Origin: Calliopsis andreniformis
Taxonomy: Eukaryota > Arthropoda > Insecta > Hymenoptera > Andrenidae
Length of the DNA: 64,000 nucleotides
Assembly: GCF_051401765.1 (NCBI RefSeq)
Contig: NW_027480423.1
Span: 4,588,001-4,652,000 of the forward strand
Reading direction: 5' to 3'
Program-made: the position numbers and the translations under genes
Shown here: positions 39,495 to 51,838 of the stretch, piece by piece
Position numbering within the stretch: position 1 is the stretch's first letter
Layout: each line of letters starts with the position of its first letter
The notes under the pieces: model-generated
Databases searched by the model: none
Seen by the model: only the letters and a program-made list of their open reading frames with translations
Told to the model about the DNA's origin: nothing

Positions 39495-41318
39495 AACTAT
39501 TCAATCTGTTGGAGCAACGCCCTAGGGTGGGGCCTAGGTTGCCCGGAAAGTAGAAATGACGTTGCCTTCCATACTGGTTGCAATTATTCGTTTTATACGA
39601 TGGAAAAACTGTTGTATTTATATTGTATATTATGCTTCTGGCGCTGACTTCTAAGGCACTAACTATTCGATCTGGTGGAGCAACGCCCTAGAGTGAAGCC
39701 TAGGTTGCCCGGAACGTAGAAATGACCATCGCTTTCAAACTGGTTGCAATTATTCCTGTTATATGATGGGTAACTGTTGTATTTTTATTGCATTTTATGC
39801 TTCGGGCACTGACTTCTAAGGTCCTAACTATTCAATCTGTTGGAGCAACGCCATAGGGTGAAGCCTAGGTTGCGCGGGAAGTAGAAATGACAATAACTTT
39901 CACACTGGTTGCAATTATTCGTTTTATACGATGGAAATGCTGTTGCATCTGTATTGTATGTTATGATTCTGTCGTTGACGTCTAAGGCCGTTGCTATTCG
40001 ATGTGGTAGAGCAACGCACTAGAGTGACGCCTAGGTTGCCCGGAACGTGGAATGACCATTACTTTCGCAATATTTGCAATTATTCATTTTATACGATGGA
40101 AAAACTGTTGTACTTATATTGTATTTTATGCTTCTGGCGTTGACTTCTTATGCCCTAACTATTCCACCAGGTGGAACAACGCCCTAGGGTGAAGCCTAGG
40201 TTGCCCGCAGCGTAGAAATGGATATAACTTTCACACCGGTAGCAATTATTCGTTTTATACGATAGAAAAACAGTTCTATTTATTTTGTATTTTATGCTTC
40301 GGCCGTTGACATCTAAGGCCCAAACTATTCAATCTGTTGGAGCAACGCCCTAGGGTGAAGCCTAGGTTGCCCGGAAAGTAGAAATGAACATAACTTTCAT
40401 ACTGCTCGCAATTATTCGTTTTATACGATGAAAAAACTGTTGTATTTATATTGTATTTTATACTTCGGGCGTTGACTTGTAAGGCCCTAACTATTCAATC
40501 TGTTGAATCAACGCGCTAGAGTGAAGCCTAGGTTGCTCGGAATGTAGAAATGACCATAACATTCACACTGGTTGAAATTATTCGTTTTATATGATGGAAA
40601 AGCTGTTGTATTTATATTGTATCTTATGCTTCTGGCGTTGACTTCTTAGGCCCTAACAATTCGATCTGGTGGAAGAACGCCCCAGAGTGAAGCCTAGGTT
40701 GCCTGGAACGTACAAATGACCATCACTTTCACACGGGTTGCAATTATTCCTGTTATAGGATGGAAAGACTGTTGTATTTTTATTGTATTTTATGCTTCAC
40801 GCGTTGACTTCCGAGGCCGTAGCTATTCGATGTGGTGGAAGAACGCCATAGAGTGAAGCCTAGGTTGCCCGGAACGTAGAAATGACCATAACTTTCAAAC
40901 TGGTTGCAATTATTCGTTTTATATGATGGAAGAACTGTTGTATTTATATTGTATTTCATGCTGCTGGCGTTCACTTCTTAGGCCCTAACTATCCGATCTG
41001 GTGGAACAATGCCCTGGGGTGAAGCCTAGGTTGCCCGGAACGTAGAAATGAACATAACTTTCACGCTGGTTGCTATTATTCGTTTTATACGATGGAAAAA
41101 CTGTTATATTTATATTGTATTTTATGCTTCTGGCGTTGCCATCTTAGGCCCTAACTGTTCGATATGGTGGAACAACGCCCTAGAGTGAAGCCTAGGTTAC
41201 CCGGAACGTAGAAATGGCCAATACTTTCACACTGTTTGCAATTATTCATTTTATACGGTGGAAAAGCTGTTGTATTGATATTGTATTTTATGCTTCCGGC
41301 GTTGACTTCTAAGGCCCT
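39495..41318 (+). repeat. 11-monomer HOR (1,824 bp), first copy
   Basis: This starts at the monomer with CTAGGGTGGGGCCTAGG and repeats at 41,319. It corresponds to block A from about 14,104 at an offset of 25,391. It contains a short piece of the 7-monomer HOR at its end. Confidence 0.86.
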
Positions 41319-43142
41319 AACTATTCAATCTGTTGGAGCAACGCCCTAGGGTGGGGCCTAGGTTGCCCGGAAAGTAGAAATGACGTTGCCTTCCATACTG
41401 GTTGCAATTATTCGTTTTATACGATGGAAAAACTGTTGTATTTATATTGTATATTATGCTTCTGGCGCTGACTTCTAAGGCACTAACTATTCGATCTGGT
41501 GGAGCAACGCCCTAGAGTGAAGCCTAGGTTGCCCGGAACGTAGAAATGACCATCGCCTTCAAACTGGTTGCAATTATTCCTGTTATATGATGGGTAATTG
41601 TTGTATTTTTATTGCATTTTATGCTTCGGGCACTGACTTCTAAGGTCCTAACTATTCAATCTGTTGGAGCAACGCCATAGGGTGAAGCCTAGGTTGCGCG
41701 GGAAGTAGAAATGACAATAACTTTCACACTGGTTGCAATTATTCGTTTTATACGATGGAAATGCTGTTGCATCTGTATTGTATGTTATGATTCTGTCGTT
41801 GACGTCTAAGGCCGTTGCTATTAGATGTGGTGGAGCAACGCACTAGAGTGACGCCTAGGTTGCCCGGAACGTGGAATGACCATTACTTTCGCAATATTTG
41901 CAATTATTCATTTTATACGATGGAAAAACTGTTGTACTTATATTGTATTTTATGCTTCTGGCGTTGACTTCTTATGCCCTAACTATTCCACCAGGTGGAA
42001 CAACGCCCTAGGGTGAAGCCTAGGTTGCCCGCAGCGTAGAAATGGATATAACTTTCACACCGGTAGCCATTATTCGTTTTATACGATAGAAAAACAGTTC
42101 TATTTATTTTGTATTTTATGCTTCGGCCGTTGACATCTAAGGCCCAAACTATTCAATCTGTTGGAGCAACGCCCTAGGGTGAAGCCTAGGTTGCCCGGAA
42201 AGTAGAAATGAACATAACTTTCATACTGCTCGCAATTATTCGTTTTATACGATGAAAAAACTGTTGTATTTATATTGTATTTTATACTTCGGGCGTTGAC
42301 TTGTAAGGCCCTAACTATTCAATCTGTTGAATCAACGCGCTAGAGTGAAGCCTAGGTTGCTCGGAATGTAGAAATGACCATAACATTCACACTGGTTGAA
42401 ATTATTCGTTTTATATGATGGAAAAGCTGTTGTATTTATATTGTATCTTATGCTTCTGGCGTTGACTTCTTAGGCCCTAACAATTCGATCTGGTGGAAGA
42501 ACGCCCCAGAGTGAAGCCTAGGTTGCCTGGAACGTACAAATGACCATCACTTTCACACGGGTTGCAATTATTCCTGTTATAGGATGGAAAGACTGTTGTA
42601 TTTTTATTGTATTTTATGCTTCACGCGTTGACTTCCGAGGCCGTAGCTATTCGATGTGGTGGAAGAACGCCATAGAGTGAAGCCTAGGTTGCCCGGAACG
42701 TAGAAATGACCATAACTTTCAAACTGGTTGCAATTATTCGTTTTATATGATGGAAGAACTGTTGCATTTATATTGTATTTTATGCTGCTCGCGTTCACTT
42801 CTTAGGCCCTAACTATCCGATCTGGTGGAACAACGCCCTGGGGTGAAGCCTAGGTTGCCCGAAACGTAGAAATGACCATAACTTTCACGCTGGTTGTTAT
42901 TATTCGTTTTATACGATGGAAAAACTGTTCTATTTATATTGTATTTTATGCTTCTGGCGTTGCCATCTTAGGCCCTAACTGTTCGATCTGGTGGAACAAC
43001 GCCCTAGAGTGAAGCCTAGGTTACCCGGAACGTAGACATGACCAGTACTTTCACACTGTTTGCAATTATTCATTTTATACGGTGGAAAGGCTGTTGTATT
43101 GATATTGTATTTTATGCTTCTGGCGTTGACTTCTAAGGCCGT
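41319..43142 (+). repeat. 11-monomer HOR (1,824 bp), second copy
   Basis: Near-identical to the first copy. Its last five monomers are also the first five of the 7-monomer HOR copy at 42,313, so the two repeat levels overlap. Small differences include AATTGTTG against AACTGTTG near 41,595. Confidence 0.86.
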
Positions 43143-43474
43143 AGCTATTAGCTGTGTTGGAGCAACGCCCTACAGTGACGCCTAGGTTGCCCGGACCGTA
43201 GAAATTACCATAAGCTTCACACTGATAGCAATTATTCGTTTTATACGATGGAACAACTGTTGTATTTATGTTGTACTTCATGCTTCGGGCGTTGACTTCT
43301 AAGGCCCTAACTATTCAATCTGTTGGAACAACGCCCTAGGGTGAAGCCTAGGTTGCCCGGAAAGTAGAAATGACCATAACTTTCATACTGCTCGCAATTA
43401 TTCGTTTTATACGATGAAAAAACTGTTGTATTTGTATTGTATTTTATACTTCGGGCGTTGACTTCTAAGGCCCT
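42313..43474 (+). repeat. 7-monomer HOR (1,162 bp), A' copy 1
   Basis: Matches 15,098-16,259 at an offset of 27,215 with very few substitutions. It is followed directly by a second full copy. Its start monomer keeps TGTTGAATCAACG, while later copies have TGTTGGATCAACG. Confidence 0.9.
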
Positions 43475-44636
43475 AACTATTCAATCTGTTGGATCAACGC
43501 GCTAGAGTGAAGCCAAGGTTGCTCGGAATGTAGAAATGACCATAACATTCACACTGGTTGAAATTATTCGTTTTATATGATGGAAAAGCTGTTGTATTTA
43601 TATTGTATCTTATGCTTCTGGCGTAGACTTCTTAGGCCCTAACAATAAGATCTGGTGGATGAACGCCCCAGAGTGAAGCCTAGGTTGCCTGGAACGTACA
43701 AATGACCATCACTTTCACACGGGTTGCAATTATTCCTGTTATAGGATGGAAAGACTGTTGTATTTTTATTGTATTTTATGCTTCACGCGTTGACTTCCGA
43801 GGCCGTAGCTATTCGATGTGGTGGAAGAACGCCATAGAGTGAAGCCTAGGTTGCCCGGAACGTAGAAATGACCATAACTTTCAAACTGGTTGCAATTATT
43901 CGTTTTATATGATGGAAGAACTGTTGTATTTATATTGTATTTTATGCTGCTGGCGTTCACTTCTTAGGCCCTAACTATCCGATCTGGTGGAACAATGCCC
44001 TGGGGTGAAGCCTAGGTTGCCCGGAACGTAGAAATGAACATAACTTTCACGCTGGTTGCTATTATTCGTTTTATACGATGGAAAAACTGTTATATTTATA
44101 TTGTATTTTATGCTTCTGGCGTTGCCATCTTAGGCCCTAACTGTTCGATATGGTGGAACAACGCCCTAGAGTGAAGCCTAGGTTACCCGGAACGTAGAAA
44201 TGACCAATACTTTCACACTGTTTGCAATTATTCATTTTATACGGTGGAAAAGCTGTTGTATTGATATTGTATTTTATGCTTCTGGCGTTGACTTCTAATG
44301 CCGTAGCTATTAGCTGTGTTGGAGCAACGCCCTACAGTGACGCCTAGGTTGCCCGGAACGTAGAAATTACCATAAGTTTCACACTGATAGCAATTATTCG
44401 TTTTATACGATGGAACAACTGTTGTATTTATGTTGTATTTCATGCTTCGGGCGTTGACTTCTAAGGCCCTAACTATTCAATCTGTTGGAACAACGCCCAA
44501 GGGTGAAGCCTAGGTTGCCCGGAAAGTAGTAATGACCATAACTTTCATACTGCTCGCAATTATTCGTTTTATACGATGAAAAAACTGTTGTATTTATATT
44601 GTATTTTATACTTCGGGCGTTGACTTCTAAGGCCCT
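43475..44636 (+). repeat. 7-monomer HOR (1,162 bp), A' copy 2
   Basis: The second full tandem copy. It carries the AACAATAAGATCTGG and GTGGATGAACGCC variants also present in block A copy 2 (about 16,430). This shows that the order of the first two copies was preserved when the large segment duplicated. Confidence 0.9.
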
Positions 44637-45530
44637 AACTATTGAATCTGTTGGATCAACGCGCTAGAGTGAAGCCTAGGTTGCTCGGAATGTAGAAATG
44701 ACCATAACATTCACACTGGTTGAAATTATTCGTTTTATATGATGGAAAAGCTGTTGTATTTATATTGTATCTTATGCTTCTGGCGTTGACTTCTTAGGCC
44801 CTAACAATAAGATCTGGTGGAAGAACGCCCCAGAGTGAAGCCTAGGTTGCCTGGAACGTACAAATGACCATCACTTTCACACGGGTTGCAATTACTCCTG
44901 TTATAGGATGGAAAGACTGTTGTATTTTTATTGTATTTTATGCTTCACGCGTTGACTTCCGAGGCCGTAGCTATTCGATGTGGTGGAAGAACGCCATAGA
45001 GTGAAGCCTAGGTTGCCCGGAACGTAGAAATGACCATAACTTTCAAACTGGTTGCAATTATTCGTTTTATATGATGGAAGAACTGTTGTATTTATATTGT
45101 ATTTTATGCTGCTGGCGTTCACTTCTTAGGCCCTAACTATCCGATCTGGTGGTAGAACGCCCTGGGGTGAAGCCTAGGTTGCCCGGAACGTAGAAATGAT
45201 CATAACTTTCACGCTGGTTGCTATTATTCGTTTTATACGATGGAAAAACTGTTATATTTATATTGTATTTTATGCTTCTGGCGTTGCCATCTTAGGCCCT
45301 AACTGTTCGATCTGGTGGAACAACGCCCTAGAGTGAAGCCTAGGTTACCCGGAACGTAGAAATGACCAGTACTTTCACACTGTTTGCAATTATTCATTTT
45401 ATACGGTGGAAAAGTTGTTGTATTGATATTGTATTTTATGCTTCTGGCGTTGACTTCTAAGGCCGTAGCTATTAGCTGTGTTGGAGCAACGCCCTACAGT
45501 GACGCCTAGGTTGCCCGGAACGTAGAAATG
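44637..45530 (+). repeat. 7-monomer HOR, A' copy 3, incomplete
   Basis: The third copy follows the HOR for about five and a half monomers, to about 45,530. There it changes to the ACCATTAATTTCACAATG monomer, which is related to 58,812. It carries the GTGGTAGAACGCCC variant that block A copy 2 has at about 16,775. Block A has no third copy. Confidence 0.86.
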
Positions 45531-46175
45531 ACCATTAATTTCACAATGTTTGCAATTATTCATTTTATACAATAGAAAATCGGTTGTACTTATATTGTGT
45601 TTTATTCTTCTGGCGTTGAATTCCAAGTCCCTAGCTATTCGATCTGGTGGAGCAACGCCCTAGAGTGAAACCTAGATTGCTCGGAACGTTGAAATGACTT
45701 TAATTTTCTCACTGCTCCCAATTATTCGTTCTATACGATGGAAAAGCTGTTGTATTTTGTATCGTATGTTATGCTTCGGGCGTTTACTTCTAAGGCCCTC
45801 TCTATTCGATCTGGTGGAGCAACGCCCTAGAGTGAAACCTAGGTTGCCCGGAACGTAGAAATAACCACAATTTTCATACTTGTTGCAATTATTCGTTTTA
45901 TACGATGGAAAAACTGATATATTTAAATTGTATTTTATGCTTCGGGCATTGACTTCTAAGGTCCTAACTATTCAATTTGTTGGAGCAACGCCCTAGGGTG
46001 AAGCCTAGGTTGCCCGGAACGTAGAAATAACCATTACTTTCACACTGGTTGCAATTATTCCTGTTATACAATGAAAAAACTGTTGTATTTTTATTGTATT
46101 TTGGGCTTCAGGCGTAGGCTTCTAAGGCCCTAACTATTCTATCTGGTGGAACAACGCCCTGGGGTGAAGCCTAGG
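45531..46175 (+). repeat. Spacer monomers between A' and C'
   Basis: About four monomers. The first resembles 58,812-58,940 at an offset of 13,281. The next carry unusual variants (GACTTTAATTTTCTCACTGCTCCC, written here as key variants GACTTTAA and CTGCTCCC). Just before C' a monomer reads GGGCTTCAGGCGTAGGC, like the first monomer of Domain I at 134-152. No unrelated sequence is present. Confidence 0.68.
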
Positions 46176-49015
46176 TTGCCCGGAACGTAGAAATGACCAT
46201 AACCTACACACAGGTTGCAATTATTCGTTTTATACGATGGAAAGGCTGTTCCATTTATTTTGTAGTTTATGCTTCTGGCGCTGACTTCTACGGCCCTAGC
46301 TCTTCGATCTGGTGGAGCAACGCATCAGAGTTAAGTCTAGGATGCCCGAAACGTCGAAATGATCATTACTTTCATACTGGTTGCAATTTGTCATGCTATA
46401 CGATGGAAAAACTGTTGCATTTTTATTGTATTTTCTGCTTCTGGCTTTGACTTCTAAGGTCGTAGCTATTCCATCTGGTGGAGCAATGCCTCAGAGTTAA
46501 GTCTAGGATGCCCGGAACGGAGAAATGACCATAACTTTCACACTGGTTGCAATAATTCGTTTTATACGATGGAAAGCTGTTATATTTATATCGTGTTTTA
46601 TGTTTCTGGCGTTGACTTCTTAGGCCCTAACTTTTGCATCTGGTGGAACAACGCCCTAGGGTGAAGCCTAGGTTGCCCGGAACGTAGAAATGACCATAAC
46701 TTTCACACTGGTTGCTATTATTCGTTTTATACGATGGAAAAACTGTTATATTTATATTGTATTTTATGCGTCTGGCGTTCACTTCTGAGGCCCTAAGTGT
46801 TCGATCTGGTGGAACAACGCCCTAGAGTCAAGCCTAGGTTGCCCGGAACGTAGAAATGACCATCACTTTCACACTGGTTGCAATTATTCCTGATATACGA
46901 TGGAAAAACTCTTTTACATTTATTGTATTTTATGCTTCGGGCGTAGACTTCTATTGCCCTACCTATTCGATCTGGTGGAGCAACACCCTACAGTGAAGCC
47001 TAGGTTGCCCGGAACGCAGACATGACCACAACCTTCACACAGGTTGCAATTATTCGTTTTCTACGACGGAAAAACTGTTGTATTTATTTTGTATTTTATG
47101 CTAGGGGCGTTGACTTCTAAGGCCCTAACTATTCAATCTGTTGGAGCAACGCGCTAGGGTGAAGCCTAGGTTGCACGGAAAGTAGAAAAGACCATAACTT
47201 TCATACTAGTTGCAATTATTCGTTTTATACGATGGAAAGACTGTTGTATTTATATTGTTTTTTATGCTTCTGGCGTTGACTTCTAAGGCCCTAACAGTTT
47301 GATCTGGTGGAGCAACGCAGTAGAGTCAAGCCTAGGTTGCCCGGAACAATGATATGCCATTACTTTCACACTGGTTGCAATTATTCCTGATATACGATGG
47401 AAAAACTGTTGCATCTTTATTGTATTTTATGCTTCTGGCGTTGACTCCTAAGGCCCTCACTATTCGATCTGGTGGAGCAACGCCCTAGAGTGAAGCCTAG
47501 TTTGCCCGGAAAGTAGAAATGGCCATAAGTTTCACACTGGTCGCAATTATTCGTTTTATACGATGGAAATGCTGTTGTATTTATACCGTATTTTATGCTT
47601 CTGGCGTTGACTTGATATGCCCTAACTATTCCATCTGGTGGAACAACGCCCTAGGGTGAAGCCAAGGTTGCCCGGAACGTAGAAATTACCATCACTTTCA
47701 AACTGGTTGCAATTAATCCTTTTATACGATGGAAAAACTGTTGCATCTTTATTGAATTTTATGCTTCTGGCGTAGACTTCTAAGGCCCTAACTATTCTAT
47801 CTGGTGTATCAACGCCCTAGAGTGAAGACTAGGTTGCTCGGAATGTAAAAATGACCATAACATTCACACTGGTTGAAATTATTCGTTTTATACGATGGAA
47901 AAACTGTTATATTTAAATTGTATTTTATGCTTCGGGCATTGACTTCTAAGGTCCTAACTATTCAATCTGTTGGAGCAACGCCCTAGGGTGAAGCCTAGGT
48001 TGCCCGGAACGTAGAAATAACCATTACTTTCACACTGGTTGCGAGTATTCCTGTTATACAATGGAAAAACTGTTGTATTTTTATTGTATTTTTTGCTTCT
48101 GGCGTTTAATTCTAAGTCCCTAGCAATTCGATATGGTGGAGCAATGCCATAGAGTGAAGCCTAGGTTGCCCGGATCGTAGAAATGACCATTACTTTCGCA
48201 ATGTTTGCAATTATTCATTTTATACGTTGGAAAAGCTGTTGTACTTATATTGTATTTTATGCTTCTGGCGTTGACCTCTTATGCCATAACTATTCCATCT
48301 GGTGGAACAACGCCCTAGGGTGAAGCCTAGGTTGCCCGGAACGTAGAAATGGAAATAACTTTCACACCGGTAGCAATTATTCGTTTTCTACGATGGAAAA
48401 ACAGTTCTATTTATTTTGTATTTTATGCTTCGGCCGTTGACTTCTAAGGCCCTAACTATTCGATCTTTTGGAGCAACGGCCTAGGGTGTATCCTAGGTTG
48501 CCCGGAAAGTAGAAATGACCACAACTTTCATACTGGTTGCAATTACTCGTTTTATATGATGGAAGAACTGTTGTATTTATATTGTATTTTATGCTTCTGG
48601 CGTTCACTTCTTAGACCTCAACTATTCGATCTGGTGGAACAACGCCCTAGGGTGAAGCCTAGGTTGCCCGGAACGTAGAAATGACCATAACTTTTACACT
48701 GGTAGCAATTATTCGTTTTATACAATGAAAAAACTGTTCTATTTATTTTGTATTTTATGCTTCGGGCGTTGACTTCTAAGGCCCTAAGTGCTTGATCTGG
48801 TGGAGCAACGCCCTAGAGTGAAGCCTAGGTTGCCCGGAACGTAGAAATGACCATAACATTCACACTGCTTGCTATTATTCGTTCTATAAAATGGAAAATC
48901 TGTTATATTTATATTGTATCTTATGCTTCTGGCGTTGACTTCTTAGGCCCTAACAATTCGATCTTGTGGAACAACGCCCCAGAGTGAAGCCTAGGTTCCC
49001 TGGAACGTAGAAATG

Positions 49016-51838
49016 ACCACTACTATCACACTGGTTGCAAATTATTCCTGCTATACGATGGAAAAACTGTTGTATATTTATTGCATTTTATGCTTCGGGC
49101 ATTGACTTCTAAGGCCCTAACTATTCAATCTGTTGGAGCAACGCCCTTGGGTGAAGCCTAGGTTGCCCGGAACGTAGAAATGACCATAACTTTCAAACTG
49201 GTTGCAATTATTCGTTTTATACGATGGAAAAACTGTTGTACTTATATTGTATTTTATGCTTCTGGCGTTCACTTCTTAGGCGCTAACTATTCGATCTGGT
49301 GGAACAACGCCCTAGAGTGAAGCCTAGGTTGCTCGAAATGTAGAAATGGCCATAACTTTCACACTGGTTGCAATTATTCATTCTATACGATGGAAAAACT
49401 GTTGTATTTATGTTGTATTTTATCCTTCTGGCGTTGACTTCTTAGGCCCTAACATTTCGATCTGGTGGAGCAACGCCCTTGGGTGAAGCCTAGGTTGCCC
49501 GGAACGTAGAAATGACCATAACTTTTACACTGGTAGCAATAATTCGTTTTATACGATGGAGGAGCTGTTGTATTTATATTGTATTTTATGCCTCTGGAGT
49601 TGACTTCTAAGGCCGTAGCTATTAGATGTGGTGGACCAACGCCCTAGAGTGACACCTAGGGTAATGGGAACGTAGAAATGAACATTACTTTCACACTGGT
49701 TGCAATTATTTGTTTTATACGATAGAAAAGCTGTTGTATTTATATCGTATTTTATACTTCTGGCGTTGACTTCTTAGGCCGTAACTATTCGATCTGGTGG
49801 AACAACGCCGTAGAGTGAAGCCTAGGTTGCCCGGATCGTAGAAATGACCATTACTTTCACACTGTTTACAATTATTCCTTTTATACGATGGAAAACCTGT
49901 TGTATTTATATCGTATTTTATGCTCCTGGCGTTGACTTCTAAGGACCTAACTATTCGATCTGGTGGAGCAACGCCCTAGAGTGAAGCCTAGGTTGCCGGA
50001 AACGTAAAAATGACCATTACTTACACAATGTTTGCAATTATTCATTTTATACGATGGAAAAACTGTTGTGCTTATATTGTATTTTATCCATCTGGCGTTG
50101 ACTTCTAAGGCCGTAGCTATTAGATGTGGTGGAGCATCGCCCTAGAGTGACGCCTAGGGTGCTCGGAACGTAGAAATGACCATTACTTTCAGACTGTTTG
50201 CAATTATTCATTTTATACGATGGAAAAGCTGTTCTATTTATTTTGTATTTTATGCTTCGGGCGTTGACTTCTAAGCCCCTAACTATTCGATCTGGTGGTG
50301 CAACGCACTAGAGTGAAGCCTAGGTTGCCTGCAACGGAGAAATAACCATAACTTTCACACTGGTTGCAATTATTCCTGTTATACGATGGAAAAACTCTTG
50401 TATATTTATTGTATTTTATGCTCCGGGCGTTGACTTCTATGGCCCTACCTATTCGATCTGTTGGAGCAACACCCTACAGTTAAGCCTTGGTTGCCCGGAA
50501 CGTAGAAATAAACATAACTTTCACACTGGCAGCAATTATTCGCTTTATACAATGGAAAAACTGTTCTATTTATTTTGTATTGTATGCTTCGGCCGTGGAC
50601 TTCTAAGGCCCTAACTACTCGATCTGGTGGAGCAACGCCGTAGAGTGAAGCATGAGTTGCCCGGAACGTAGAAATGACCTTTACTTTCACACTGGTTGCA
50701 ATTATTCCTGTTATACGATGGAAAAGCTGTTGTATTTATATTGTATTTTATGCTTCTGTCGTTGACTTCTAAGGCCGTAGCAATTAGTTGTGGTGGAGCA
50801 ACGCCCTAGAGTGAAGCCTAGGTTGCCCGGAACGTAGAAATGACCACCACATTCACACTGGTTGCAATTATTCCTGTTGTACGATGGAAAAACTCTTGTA
50901 TATTTATTGTATTTGATGCCTCTGGCGTTGACTTCTAAGGCCCTAACTATACGATCTGGTGGAGCAACGCCCTGGAGTGAAGCCTAGGTTGCCCAGAGCG
51001 TAGGACATACCTTTACCTTCACACTGGTTGCAATTATTCCTGTTATACGATGGAAAAACAGTTGTATTTATATCGTATTTTATGCTTCATGCGTAGACTG
51101 CTGAGGATCTAGCTACTCGAGCTGGTGGAGCAACGCCCTAGAGTGAAACCAAGGTTGCCCGGAACGTAGAAATAACCATTACTTTCACACTGGTTGCAAT
51201 TATTCCTGTTATACAATGGAAAAACTGTTGTACTTTTATTGTATTTTATGCTTCTGGCGTTTAATTCTAAGTCCCTAGCTATTCGATATGGTGGAGCAAT
51301 GCCCTAGAGTGAAGCCTAGGTTGCCCGGATCGTAGAAATGACCATTACTTTCACACTGGTTGCAATTATTCATTTTATACGATGGAAAAGCTGTTGTATT
51401 TATATTGTACTTTATGCTTCTGGCGTTGACTTCTAAGGCCGTAGCTATTAGATGTGGTGAAGCAACGACATAGAGTGACGGCTAGGTTGCCGGGAACGTA
51501 GAAATGACCATTACTTTCAGAATGTTTGCAATCATTCATTTTATACGATGGAAAGACTGTTGTACTTATATTGTATTTTATTCTTATGGCGTTGACTTCT
51601 ATAGCCGTACCTATTCGATTTGGTGGAGCAACACCCCACAGTCAAGCCTAGGTTGTCAGGAACGTAGAAATGAACATAACTTTCACACTGGTAGCAATTA
51701 TACGTTTTATACAATGGAAATACTGTTCTATTTATTTTGTATTTTTTGCTTAGGGCGTTGACTTCTAAGGCCCTAACTTTTCGATCTGGTAGAGCAACGC
51801 CCTAGAGTGAAGCCTAGGTTGCCCGGAACGTAGAAATG
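49016..51838 (+). repeat. 17-monomer HOR unit in C'
   Basis: Defined by ACCACTACTATC at 49,016 and 51,839 (2,823 bp). In block C the corresponding interval was reshaped into 9- plus 12-monomer intervals by a duplication and a deletion. This unit is probably closer to the pre-duplication state. Confidence 0.78.
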
